In this document: positions 50,601-58,270 of the stretch, piece after piece
Layout: every line of letters starts with the position of its first letter
Numbering within the stretch: position 1 is the stretch's first letter
NCBI GenBank assembly: GCA_965198565.1
Contig: OZ240665.1
Span: 3,844,001 to 3,908,000 of the forward strand
Source: LMUY01 sp965198565
Lineage (GTDB): Bacteria; Pseudomonadota; Alphaproteobacteria; Acetobacterales; Acetobacteraceae
Length of the DNA stretch: 64,000 nt
Reading direction: 5' to 3'
Made by a program: the position numbers and the translations under genes
The notes under the pieces: generated by a model
Told to the model about the DNA's origin: nothing
Database searches by the model: none
The model's input: the letters and a program-made list of their open reading frames with translations, nothing else

Positions 50601-50932
50601 AGCTGAACCGCATTCGCCGTGCCAACCCGGCGCTGCGCTCGCACCTGACCACGACCTTCCTGCCCGCCGGCAACGACGCGGTGAGCGTGTTCCTCAAGTC
50701 CACGCCGGACCGCAGCAACGTGCTGGTGGTGGCGATCTCCTACGACCCGGACCAGCCGCAGCAGACGGGGTGGGAGTTCCCGTTCTGGACCTGGGGCGCC
50801 ACCGAGGCGGCCGCGTTCGAGGCGGAAGACCTGTTCACCGGCGAGCGCCTCACCTGGCGCGGCAAGGCGCAAACGGTGCGACTCGAGCCAACCCGGCCCT
50901 ACACCATCTGGCGCGTGCGCGCCGCTTCCTGA
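47666..50932 (+). CDS. glgE: GlgE: alpha-1,4-glucan:maltose-1-phosphate maltosyltransferase, with N-terminal pseudo-GH13 domain
   Basis: A 1088-residue protein. Residues from about 449 on correspond to a complete GlgE (about 640 residues): AVSPCVDDGSFPVKRVVGEV begins its N-domain, AAWYEVFPRSMSDDPNRHGT starts the barrel, nucleophile Asp819 lies in LIRVDNPHTKPLPFW, acid Glu848 in FLAEAFTRPKVMYRL, and HFFVNTPDINPVYLQNAGR follows. It extends glucan from maltose-1-phosphate. The first ~440 residues are an extra GH13-like segment (TAILIPPPWRPG, GLDLLLDLPVASLAVD, GVAGFRVLGLADAP). The position of the nucleophile Asp (GFRxD) reads GFRVL, so this unit looks catalytically dead. It is the first gene of the operon. 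Confidence 0.92.
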   Translation: MNAIDKATTGRDSATGLGSDNAPAANARADRARIRYVDFLAAGFDTAFAQTARLGFTAILIPPPWRPGAAGDRFAPASLDDLHPALGGDIAATGLERLARQARGHGLDLLLDLPVASLAVDFEGSAPAFAPTLHADPLDPRHNSPGHARMPVDKPAVGAWWGRSIARFVAAGVAGFRVLGLADAPDAFAPLRDAVPAATLIAWTPGVPREAYAALAGADYLVPSLPWWDGQADWFWDECSALRRVGSLLACPEAPFGTRVAATVHDPARLAATLRRAAGLASVFGDGWLVPAGFETGARRTMDPQGRGSAAVDGAPVYVDLAAMNASLARGESLPGGLQALTGTAGTPMAVLQTDAADSRFATTARLALLNTDVARARSIDPAAFLPAVDGSFTPFQHDALPPLVPGTKLTLAPGELYLFHATAVKPQPDASPLDADAAQRAAESPRVAIEAVSPCVDDGSFPVKRVVGEVVSVTADVICDGHDKIAAVLRWHEPGDGGTHEVRMLPLGNDRYGADLPLTRLGAYEFSVEAWRDAFASFKDELAKKQAAGNDVHLELQEGVALLTRAAAHAKAGVAASVQQAAELLAAATDEVRLQTFLSPELTTLMQAADDRPRAASLPRPVRLDAERTGAGFAAWYEVFPRSMSDDPNRHGTFADVERHLPRIRAMGFDVLYFPPLSPIGRVNRKGRNNTLTPTEDDVGSPYAIGSAEGGHDAIHPALGSAEDFRHLVAAAAEHGIELAIDFAIQCSPDHPWLKQHREWFDWRPDGSIKYAENPPKKYQDIVNVDFYAEGSIPSLWVALAEAVMFWCKLGVRLIRVDNPHTKPLPFWRWMIAAVRERHPDAVFLAEAFTRPKVMYRLAKAGFSQSYSYFTWRETKRDMEQYLTELAEPGPRDFFRPHFFVNTPDINPVYLQNAGRSAYLIRAALAATLSGLWGVYNGFELCEGTPLPGREEYLDSEKYQIRAWDWERPGNIVPEITELNRIRRANPALRSHLTTTFLPAGNDAVSVFLKSTPDRSNVLVVAISYDPDQPQQTGWEFPFWTWGATEAAAFEAEDLFTGERLTWRGKAQTVRLEPTRPYTIWRVRAAS

Positions 50933-50964
50933 CCCACCTGGCGCGTGCGCGCCGCTTCCTGACC
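50908..50964. repeat. 30-bp tandem duplication at the glgE/treS junction
   Basis: The 27-mer starting CTGGCGCGTGCGCGCCGC is present at 50908-50934 and again at 50938-50964, separated by CAC, a period of 30. The first copy encodes the last residues and stop of glgE (RVRAAS). The second is a non-coding echo before treS. It looks like a recent duplication. Confidence 0.95.
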
Positions 50965-50979
50965 AAGATCGAGGCTCGA

Positions 50980-53900
50980 TTGCCAGACACCGCCATCTCC
51001 GCCGCCGCCCCGCCCGTCACGCTGACCGCTGCCGAGGACCCCACCTGGTTCAAGGACGCGATCATCTACCAGCTTCACGTCAAGAGCTTCTTCGACGCCA
51101 ACAACGACGGCGTCGGCGACTTTCGCGGCTTGATCGAGAAGCTCGACTACATCGCGGAACTGGGCGTGACGGTGGTGTGGCTGCTGCCGTTCTATCCCTC
51201 GCCCCGGCGCGACGATGGCTACGACATTGCCGACTACCGCGGTGTGCATCCGGATTACGGCACGCTGGCCGACGCGACAGCGTTCGTGCAGGCGGCGCAT
51301 GAGCGCGGCATCCGCGTCATCACCGAACTGGTGATCAACCACACGTCGGACCAGCACCCGTGGTTCCAGCGCGCACGGCAGGCGCCCAAGGGCAGCCCCG
51401 AGCGCGACTTCTACGTGTGGTCCGACACGGACGAGAAATACCACGGCACCCGCATCATCTTCACCGACACCGAGTCCTCGAATTGGACTTGGGACGACGT
51501 GGCGCAACAGTATTACTGGCACCGCTTCTTCTCGCACCAGCCAGACCTGAACTTCGACAATCCGGCTGTCATGGACGAAGTGCTCTCGGTCATGCGCTTC
51601 TGGCTCGATCTGGGCATCGACGGCTTGCGCTTGGACGCCGTGCCCTACCTGGTGGAGCGGGAGGGCACCAACAACGAGAACCTGCCCGAGACCCATGCCG
51701 TCCTGAAGAAGATCCGCGCCGAACTGGACATCCACGCGCCGGGCCGCATGTTGCTGGCGGAAGCCAACCAGTGGCCGGAAGACGCCCAGGTGTATTTCGG
51801 CGAGGGCGACGAATGCCACATGTCGTTCCACTTTCCGCTGATGCCGCGCATGTACATGGCCATCGCGCAGGAAGACCGCTTCCCGATCACCGACATCATG
51901 CGGCAGACGCCGGCCATTCCGCCCAACTGCCAATGGGCGGTGTTCCTGCGCAACCATGACGAGTTGACGCTCGAGATGGTGACCTCGGACGAGCGCGACT
52001 ACTTATGGGAAACCTACGCAGCCGACCGCCGCGCGCGGCTCAATCTCGGCATCCGCCGCCGCCTGGCACCGCTGCTGCAGCGCGACCGCCGCCGCATCGA
52101 GCTGATGAACGGGCTGCTGCTCTCCATGCCCGGCACGCCGGTGATCTATTACGGCGACGAGATCGGCATGGGCGACAACATCTTCATCGGCGACCGCGAC
52201 GGCGTGCGCACCCCGATGCAGTGGTCGATTGACCGCAATGGCGGCTTCTCCCGCGCCGACCCGGCCAAGCTCGTGCTGCCGCCGATCATGGACCCGATCT
52301 ACGGCTTTCCGGCGGTGAACGTGGAAGCACAGGCGGCGGACCCGCATTCGCTGCTGAACTGGATGCGGCGCATGTTGGCGGTGCGGCAGCGCCATCGCGC
52401 GTTCGGCCGCGGCACGCAGCGCTTCCTGTATCCCAGTAACCGCAAAGTGCTCGCCTATGTGCGGGAATTCACGCTCGAGGACGGCACCGAAGAGTCGATC
52501 CTGTGCGTATACAACCTGTCGCGATCGGCCCAAGCCGCCGAACTCGACATTTCGGCGCTGGCAGGCCGCGTGCCGGTGGATATCGTAGGCGGCTCGGTGT
52601 TTCCAGCGGTGGGCAACCTGCCCTACCTGCTCACCATGCCACCCTACGCGTTCTACTGGTTCCTGCTCGCGTCGGACGTGCAACTGCCGATTTGGCACAT
52701 CCCACAGCCGGAAGCCATGCCAGAATTTGCCACCATCGTGCTGCGGAACTCCATCGAAGAAGTGCGGCCCGGCTACGGCCGGTCGGTGCTCGAGAACGAA
52801 GCGCTGCCGGTATATCTGCCGAAGCGCCGCTGGTTCGCCTCCAAGACGGAAAAGCTGGTCAGCACCAAGATCGTCTATTTCGTCCAAATCGCGCCGCCGC
52901 CCGACCCGATCTTCCTCACCGAGGTGGAAGCGACCTTGCAGCTCCCGGACGGCAGCACGCGAACGGAGCGCTACACCGTGCCGTTGGGAACGGCGTGGGA
53001 AGATTCGGCGATCGGCAATTTGCCCGCGCAACTCGCGTTGGCGCGCGTGCGCCTCGGCGCGCGGGTTGGCTATCTCACCGACGCATTCACCCTCGACAGC
53101 TTCACCCGCGCCGTGCTGCGCCGCCTGCGCACCAGCGAGAAGCTCGACTTCGAGGGCGGTGTGGTCGAATTCCGCCCCACCTCGCTGATGGCCAAGCTCG
53201 ATCTGGCGGAGGATGCCGAAATTCGCCGGCTGTCGGCCGAACAATCCAACTCCTCGCTGATCGTTGGCGACACGCTGGTGATGAAGGTGGTGCGCCGGGT
53301 CAGCGCCGGGGTGCATCCTGAAGGCGAGATCACCCGCTTCCTGACCGAGCGCGGCTTCGGCAACACCGCGCCGCTGTATGGCGAGGTGGTGCGCGTCGAT
53401 CCGGACGGCACGCCCAACACGATCGGCCTGGTGCAGGGCTTCGTGCGCAACCAGGGCGACGGCTGGGGCTGGACGCTGGAATATCTCGAGCGCGTGGTGG
53501 ATGAACTCTCCACCACGGCGGACACCGAGACCGACGGCACCGATGCATTCGGCGGCTACAACGTGTTCGCCGCGGCGATCGGGCAGCGGCTGGCCGAGTT
53601 GCATTCGGTGTTCTCCGCACCGAACGACGACCCGGCGTTTACGCCCGAACCCGCGACCCCTGAAATCCTCGAGGAATGGGCGCATGGCGCCATCGAGCAA
53701 ATCGATCTCGCCTTTGGCATGCTCGGCCGCATCACCGAGTGGCCGAACGCCCAGGCCGAGATGGCGGCGAAAACGCTGCTGGGGCATGCCGACCAGCTTC
53801 GCGACGCCGCGCGCAAGCTGGCCGCCCGCGGCGCGGGGTCGCTGCGCACGCGCGTGCACGGGGATTTCCACCTGGGCCAAGTCCTGGTGGTGCAGGCGGA

Positions 53901-54333
53901 CGCCTACTTGATCGACTTCGAGGGTGAGCCGGCCCGCACCATGGAGCAACGCCGGGCCAAGTCCTCGCCGCTGCGCGACGTCGCCGGGCTGATGCGTTCG
54001 TTCGAATACGCGGCCGCGGCCGCGTTGCCGGGCCGGGTAGCGACTGCTCCCGCCGCGGTCAGCCGCCGCGCCGATATCATCGAGAATTTCCGCACCGGCG
54101 CCGAAGACGCATTCTTGCGGGCCTATCGCGAGGTCTTGCTGCAAGCGCCGGTGAAATGGGTGGAGCCGAAGGCCGAGGAGGCCGTGCTTGACCTGTTCCT
54201 GCTGGAGAAGGCGGCCTACGAAATCCGCTACGAGGCCGCGAACCGCCCGACCTGGATCGGCATTCCGCTGCAGGGGCTCTACGCCATCGCCGCCCGCCTG
54301 CTGACCCTGCCGCCGGAGGGTGCGCATGCTTGA
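50980..54333 (+). CDS. treS: trehalose synthase-maltokinase fusion (TreS-Mak)
   Basis: A 1117-residue bifunctional enzyme. Residues about 20-560 are GH13 trehalose synthase, interconverting maltose and trehalose: FKDAIIYQLHVKSFFDANND, DIADYRGVHPDYGTLADATA, nucleophile Asp in GLRLDAVPYL (near 219), acid Glu in LLAEANQWPEDAQVYFG and RNHDELTLEM. Residues about 580-1117 are maltokinase, with RVHGDFHLGQVLVVQ (catalytic Asp near 962) and YLIDFEGEPARTMEQRR. Together they make maltose-1-phosphate for GlgE. The TTG at 50980 has GAGG 5 nt upstream; the longer frame overlaps glgE out of phase. It ends within glgB (8-bp overlap). Confidence 0.93.
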   Translation: MPDTAISAAAPPVTLTAAEDPTWFKDAIIYQLHVKSFFDANNDGVGDFRGLIEKLDYIAELGVTVVWLLPFYPSPRRDDGYDIADYRGVHPDYGTLADATAFVQAAHERGIRVITELVINHTSDQHPWFQRARQAPKGSPERDFYVWSDTDEKYHGTRIIFTDTESSNWTWDDVAQQYYWHRFFSHQPDLNFDNPAVMDEVLSVMRFWLDLGIDGLRLDAVPYLVEREGTNNENLPETHAVLKKIRAELDIHAPGRMLLAEANQWPEDAQVYFGEGDECHMSFHFPLMPRMYMAIAQEDRFPITDIMRQTPAIPPNCQWAVFLRNHDELTLEMVTSDERDYLWETYAADRRARLNLGIRRRLAPLLQRDRRRIELMNGLLLSMPGTPVIYYGDEIGMGDNIFIGDRDGVRTPMQWSIDRNGGFSRADPAKLVLPPIMDPIYGFPAVNVEAQAADPHSLLNWMRRMLAVRQRHRAFGRGTQRFLYPSNRKVLAYVREFTLEDGTEESILCVYNLSRSAQAAELDISALAGRVPVDIVGGSVFPAVGNLPYLLTMPPYAFYWFLLASDVQLPIWHIPQPEAMPEFATIVLRNSIEEVRPGYGRSVLENEALPVYLPKRRWFASKTEKLVSTKIVYFVQIAPPPDPIFLTEVEATLQLPDGSTRTERYTVPLGTAWEDSAIGNLPAQLALARVRLGARVGYLTDAFTLDSFTRAVLRRLRTSEKLDFEGGVVEFRPTSLMAKLDLAEDAEIRRLSAEQSNSSLIVGDTLVMKVVRRVSAGVHPEGEITRFLTERGFGNTAPLYGEVVRVDPDGTPNTIGLVQGFVRNQGDGWGWTLEYLERVVDELSTTADTETDGTDAFGGYNVFAAAIGQRLAELHSVFSAPNDDPAFTPEPATPEILEEWAHGAIEQIDLAFGMLGRITEWPNAQAEMAAKTLLGHADQLRDAARKLAARGAGSLRTRVHGDFHLGQVLVVQADAYLIDFEGEPARTMEQRRAKSSPLRDVAGLMRSFEYAAAAALPGRVATAPAAVSRRADIIENFRTGAEDAFLRAYREVLLQAPVKWVEPKAEEAVLDLFLLEKAAYEIRYEAANRPTWIGIPLQGLYAIAARLLTLPPEGAHA

Positions 54334-56506
54334 CACCACTGAACTCGGCATCGACGGCGGCGCGATCGACGCCATCGTGCATGCCCGGCATGGCGACCCG
54401 TTTGCCATCTTGGGCCCGCATGACGGCACGGTGCGCGCGTTCATCCCGGGCGCCGAAAGTGTCACCGTCATCGACAGCGCGACCGGCCTGCCCACCGGCG
54501 AGTTGACGCGCATGCACCCTGCTGGCTTCTTCGCCGGGCCGGTCACCACCCAGGGTAGCTACCGTTTGCGCATCGGCGAGGGCGCGGCGACGTGGGAGAC
54601 CGAAGACCCGTATGCCTTCCCGCCGATCCTCGGCGACATGGACATCTATCTGCTCGCAGAAGGGCGCCATCGCGACTTCGGCCGTTGCCTCGGCGCCCAT
54701 CCCGCCGTGCTGGACGGCATACCCGGCGTGCGCTTCGCGGTGTGGGCGCCGAATGCGCAGCGTGTGTCCGTGGTGGGGGACTTCAACGGCTGGGACGGCC
54801 GCCGCCACCCGATGCGCAAGCGCCACGGCCCTGGCGTTTGGGAGCTGTTCGTGCCGCGCATCGCCGCGGGCGAGCTGTACAAGTTCGAGATCGTCAGCCC
54901 ATCGGGCGAGTTGCTGCCGCTGAAGGCCGACCCGGTCGCCTGGGCCGCGCAGATCGCGCCGCAAACCGCTTCCATCGTGGTCGAGGACGAGCCCTACCCT
55001 TGGACCGACGCGGATTGGATGGCCAACCGTGCCGCCCGCCAGGCTGAGGACGCGCCTATTTCGGTCTACGAGGTGCACGCCGGGTCGTGGTCTCCCGCGG
55101 CCAATATGGGCGTGGACTCGTGGGACCGCTTGGCCGACCAGCTCGTGCCTTACGCCGCCAGCATGGGGTTCACCCATATCGAGTTGATGCCGATCATGGA
55201 GCATCCGTTCGGTGGCTCCTGGGGCTATCAGCCGCTCGGCCAGTTCGCGCCCTCTGCCCGCTTAGGCTCGCCCGAAGCCTTCTCCCGCTTCGTCGACCGT
55301 TGCCACGCGGCCGGGTTGGGCGTGATCCTGGACTGGGTGCCGGCACATTTTCCGACTGACATCTACGGGCTGGCCCGGTTCGACGGCACCGCGCTCTACG
55401 AGCACCAGGACCCGCGCGAAGGCTTCCACCCCGAGTGGAACACCTACATCTACAACCTCGGCCGCAACGAGGTCCGCGCCTTCCTGATCGGCTCCGCCCT
55501 ATTCTGGCTGGAGCACTACCACGTCGATGGCATCCGGGTGGACGCGGTCGCCTCCATGCTCTACCGCGACTACAGCCGCAAGGCCGGCGAGTGGGTGCCG
55601 AACCGTTGGGGCGGGCGCGAGAACGAGGAGTCGGTGGGCTTCCTGCAGGAGCTGAGCCGCGCCGTGCTGGAGCGCGTGCCGGGCGCCATCCTGGTGGCGG
55701 AGGAGAGCACCGCCTGGCCCGGCGTGAGCCGCCCGGCGGACGAAGGTGGCTTAGGCTTCACCTACAAGTGGAACATGGGCTGGATGCACGACACGCTCCA
55801 CTACATGGAGGAGCAGCCGGTCTACCGCAGATATCACCATGGCGAGATGGCCTTCGGCCTCGTGTATGCCTTCAGCGAGAAGTTCGTCTTGCCGCTGAGC
55901 CATGACGAGGTGGTCTATGGCAAGGGCTCGCTGATCCGCAAGATGCCCGGCGACGACTGGCAGAAGTTCGCCAGCCTGCGCGCCTATTTCGGCTTCATGT
56001 GGACGCATCCCGGCAAGAAGCTGCTGTTCATGGGCGGCGAGATCGCGCAATGGCGCGAGTGGAACCACGACCATGGCCTGGACTGGCACCTGCTCGACAG
56101 CCCGATGCATCGCGGCGTGCAATCCACCGTGCGGGACCTCAACGGGCTCTATAAATCCTTGCCCGCCTTGCATCAGCGCGACTGCCAGGCCGATGGCTTC
56201 CGCTGGGTGGTGATTGCCGACGCGGACCAGAGCGTGTTCGCCTACCTCCGCTTCGGCGCGGAGGGCAGCAGCCCGGCGCTGGTGGTGTGCAACTTCACTC
56301 CCGTGCCGCGGCTGGGCTATCGCGTCGGCGTGCCGCACGGCGGCGCGTGGCGCGAGGTGCTGAACACGGACGCCGCGATTTACGGCGGCAGCAACCTTGG
56401 CAACAACGGTGCCGTTCATGCCGACACAACACCCAGCCATGATCTGCCGGCCTCGCTGGTGCTGACCTTGCCGCCCCTGGCCACCCTCATCCTGCACGCG
56501 GGATGA
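54326..56506 (+). CDS. glgB: 1,4-alpha-glucan branching enzyme
   Basis: A 726-residue GH13 enzyme that introduces alpha-1,6 branches. The N-terminal domain and CBM48 (VRFAVWAPNAQRVSVVGDFN) precede the barrel with SWGYQPLGQFAPSARLG, HVDGIRVDAVASMLYRDYSR (nucleophile Asp), ILVAEESTAWPGVSRP (acid Glu) and LPLSHDEVVYGKGSLIRKMP. All are canonical GlgB motifs. The ATG at 54326 follows CCGGAGGG by 6 nt; its first codons overlap the treS stop (ATGCTTGA). It branches the glucan produced by GlgE. Confidence 0.97.
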   Translation: MLDTTELGIDGGAIDAIVHARHGDPFAILGPHDGTVRAFIPGAESVTVIDSATGLPTGELTRMHPAGFFAGPVTTQGSYRLRIGEGAATWETEDPYAFPPILGDMDIYLLAEGRHRDFGRCLGAHPAVLDGIPGVRFAVWAPNAQRVSVVGDFNGWDGRRHPMRKRHGPGVWELFVPRIAAGELYKFEIVSPSGELLPLKADPVAWAAQIAPQTASIVVEDEPYPWTDADWMANRAARQAEDAPISVYEVHAGSWSPAANMGVDSWDRLADQLVPYAASMGFTHIELMPIMEHPFGGSWGYQPLGQFAPSARLGSPEAFSRFVDRCHAAGLGVILDWVPAHFPTDIYGLARFDGTALYEHQDPREGFHPEWNTYIYNLGRNEVRAFLIGSALFWLEHYHVDGIRVDAVASMLYRDYSRKAGEWVPNRWGGRENEESVGFLQELSRAVLERVPGAILVAEESTAWPGVSRPADEGGLGFTYKWNMGWMHDTLHYMEEQPVYRRYHHGEMAFGLVYAFSEKFVLPLSHDEVVYGKGSLIRKMPGDDWQKFASLRAYFGFMWTHPGKKLLFMGGEIAQWREWNHDHGLDWHLLDSPMHRGVQSTVRDLNGLYKSLPALHQRDCQADGFRWVVIADADQSVFAYLRFGAEGSSPALVVCNFTPVPRLGYRVGVPHGGAWREVLNTDAAIYGGSNLGNNGAVHADTTPSHDLPASLVLTLPPLATLILHAG

Positions 56507-56530
56507 CCAGCGCAAACTAAGGAGCCTCCT

Positions 56531-58270
56531 ATGTCCGGACGGTTTGCCCACACCCTGCCGTTCGGTGCCGAACTGGACGGGGAAAAAGCGCGATTCCGCA
56601 TTTGGGCGCCGTCGGTCGACACCATGGTGGTCGAGTTGGATGGCCAGCCTCACGCCATGACCGCCGAGGGTGAAGGCTGGCACAGCGCCCGCCTCCCCGC
56701 GCAAGCCGGCCAGCAGTATATCTTCCAGCTTCCCGACGGCGCGAAGTGCCCCGACCCAGCCTCCCGCGCGCAGGCGGATGGGGTGCACGGGCCAAGCCTG
56801 GTGATCGACCCGCGCAGCTACGAGTGGCAGAACAACCTGTGGACGGGGCGCCCGTGGCACGAAGCGGTCGTCTACGAGCTGCATGCCGGCGCGTTCGGCG
56901 GCTTCGACGGCATCCGCGAGCAACTGCCTCGGTTGGCCGAACTCGGCGTGACCGCCGTCGAGCTAATGCCGATCGCGCAGTTCCCCGGCAAGCACAACTG
57001 GGGCTATGACGGCGTGCTGCCGTTCGCGCCGCAATCCAGCTACGGCACGCCCGAGCAGCTCAAGGCGATGATCGACGCCGCGCACGGGCTGGGCCTGATG
57101 GTCATGCTGGACGTCGTCTACAACCATTTCGGCCCGGACGGCGCCTACATCCATTCTTTCGCCAAGAGCTTCTTCCGCGACGACGTGCACACCCCCTGGG
57201 GCGCCGCGATCGACTTCCGCCGCAGCGCGGTGCGGGAGTATTTCGAGCAGAACGCGATCTATTGGCTGAACGAATACCGCTTCGACGGCCTGCGCTTCGA
57301 CGCCGTGCACGCGATCGGCGACCCGGGCTTCCTCGACGAGCTGGCCGCCACCATCCGCGGCGCGGTCGAGCCCAACCGGCACATCCATCTCGTGCTGGAG
57401 CATGAGGGCAATGCCGCCCGCCACCTGCGCACCGGCCCCCACGCGCCCGGTTTCGACGCGCAATGGACCGACGACGTGCATCATTGCCTGCATGTTCTGC
57501 TCACGGACGAGAGCGAGGGCTATTACGAGGACTTCCAGGACCCGCTGAAGCAACTCGCCCGCGCGATGGCGGAGGGCTTCGTCTACCAGGGCGAGGTCTC
57601 CAAGCATTCCGGCGAACCCCGCGGCGAACCTTCGGCGCACTTGCCCACCACGGCCTTCGTGATCTGCCTGCAGAACCACGATCAGATCGGCAACCGGGCG
57701 ATGGGCGAGCGGCTGACCACCCTGGCCGACCCGCAGGCGCTGCGGGCGGCGCTGCGTTTCCTTCTCTGCACGCCCATGATACCGATGGTGTTCATGGGAG
57801 AGGAAACCGCGAGCCAAACGCCGTTCCTGTTCTTCACCGACCATAACGAGGAGCTTGCCAAGCTGGTGCTGGACGGTCGGCGATCCGAGTTCAAGCATTT
57901 TGCCGCGTTCCAGGACCCGGAGCGCCGGGCCAAGATCCCTGACCCCAACGCCGCCTCCACCTTCCAGGCCTCGGTGCCGGACTGGGGCCCGGCGCCCTGG
58001 ATGGCCGGCATCCTGGCGTTCCGCGCCAGCCACATCGCGCCGGGCATCCCGGGTTGCCGCAGCGCCGGCGTGGAGTTGCTCGGCCCGAAGGCGCTGGCGG
58101 CGTCGTGGCGGCTGGGCAATGGCAAGATGCTGCGGCTGTGGCTGAACCTGGACCAAGCCGAGGTGGCCGCCGGCCCGGTTCCCGCCGGCACGGGCTGGGT
58201 GGAGGGACGCGCGATCGAGGACGGGCGCCTGCCCGGGCACAGCAGCTTCGCGCTCGTCAGCGACGAATGA
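56531..58270 (+). CDS. treZ: malto-oligosyltrehalose trehalohydrolase
   Basis: A 579-residue GH13 enzyme that releases free trehalose from the maltooligosyl-trehalose made by TreY. An N-terminal CBM48-like domain (KARFRIWAPSVDTMVVELDG) precedes the barrel with AVVYELHAGAFGGFDGIREQ, LDVVYNHFGPDGAYIH, YRFDGLRFDAVHAIGD (nucleophile Asp), HLVLEHEGNAARHL (acid Glu) and LQNHDQIGNRAMGERLTT. A strong AAGGAG lies 6 nt upstream of the ATG. Its stop overlaps the malQ ATG (ATGA). Confidence 0.96.
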   Translation: MSGRFAHTLPFGAELDGEKARFRIWAPSVDTMVVELDGQPHAMTAEGEGWHSARLPAQAGQQYIFQLPDGAKCPDPASRAQADGVHGPSLVIDPRSYEWQNNLWTGRPWHEAVVYELHAGAFGGFDGIREQLPRLAELGVTAVELMPIAQFPGKHNWGYDGVLPFAPQSSYGTPEQLKAMIDAAHGLGLMVMLDVVYNHFGPDGAYIHSFAKSFFRDDVHTPWGAAIDFRRSAVREYFEQNAIYWLNEYRFDGLRFDAVHAIGDPGFLDELAATIRGAVEPNRHIHLVLEHEGNAARHLRTGPHAPGFDAQWTDDVHHCLHVLLTDESEGYYEDFQDPLKQLARAMAEGFVYQGEVSKHSGEPRGEPSAHLPTTAFVICLQNHDQIGNRAMGERLTTLADPQALRAALRFLLCTPMIPMVFMGEETASQTPFLFFTDHNEELAKLVLDGRRSEFKHFAAFQDPERRAKIPDPNAASTFQASVPDWGPAPWMAGILAFRASHIAPGIPGCRSAGVELLGPKALAASWRLGNGKMLRLWLNLDQAEVAAGPVPAGTGWVEGRAIEDGRLPGHSSFALVSDE

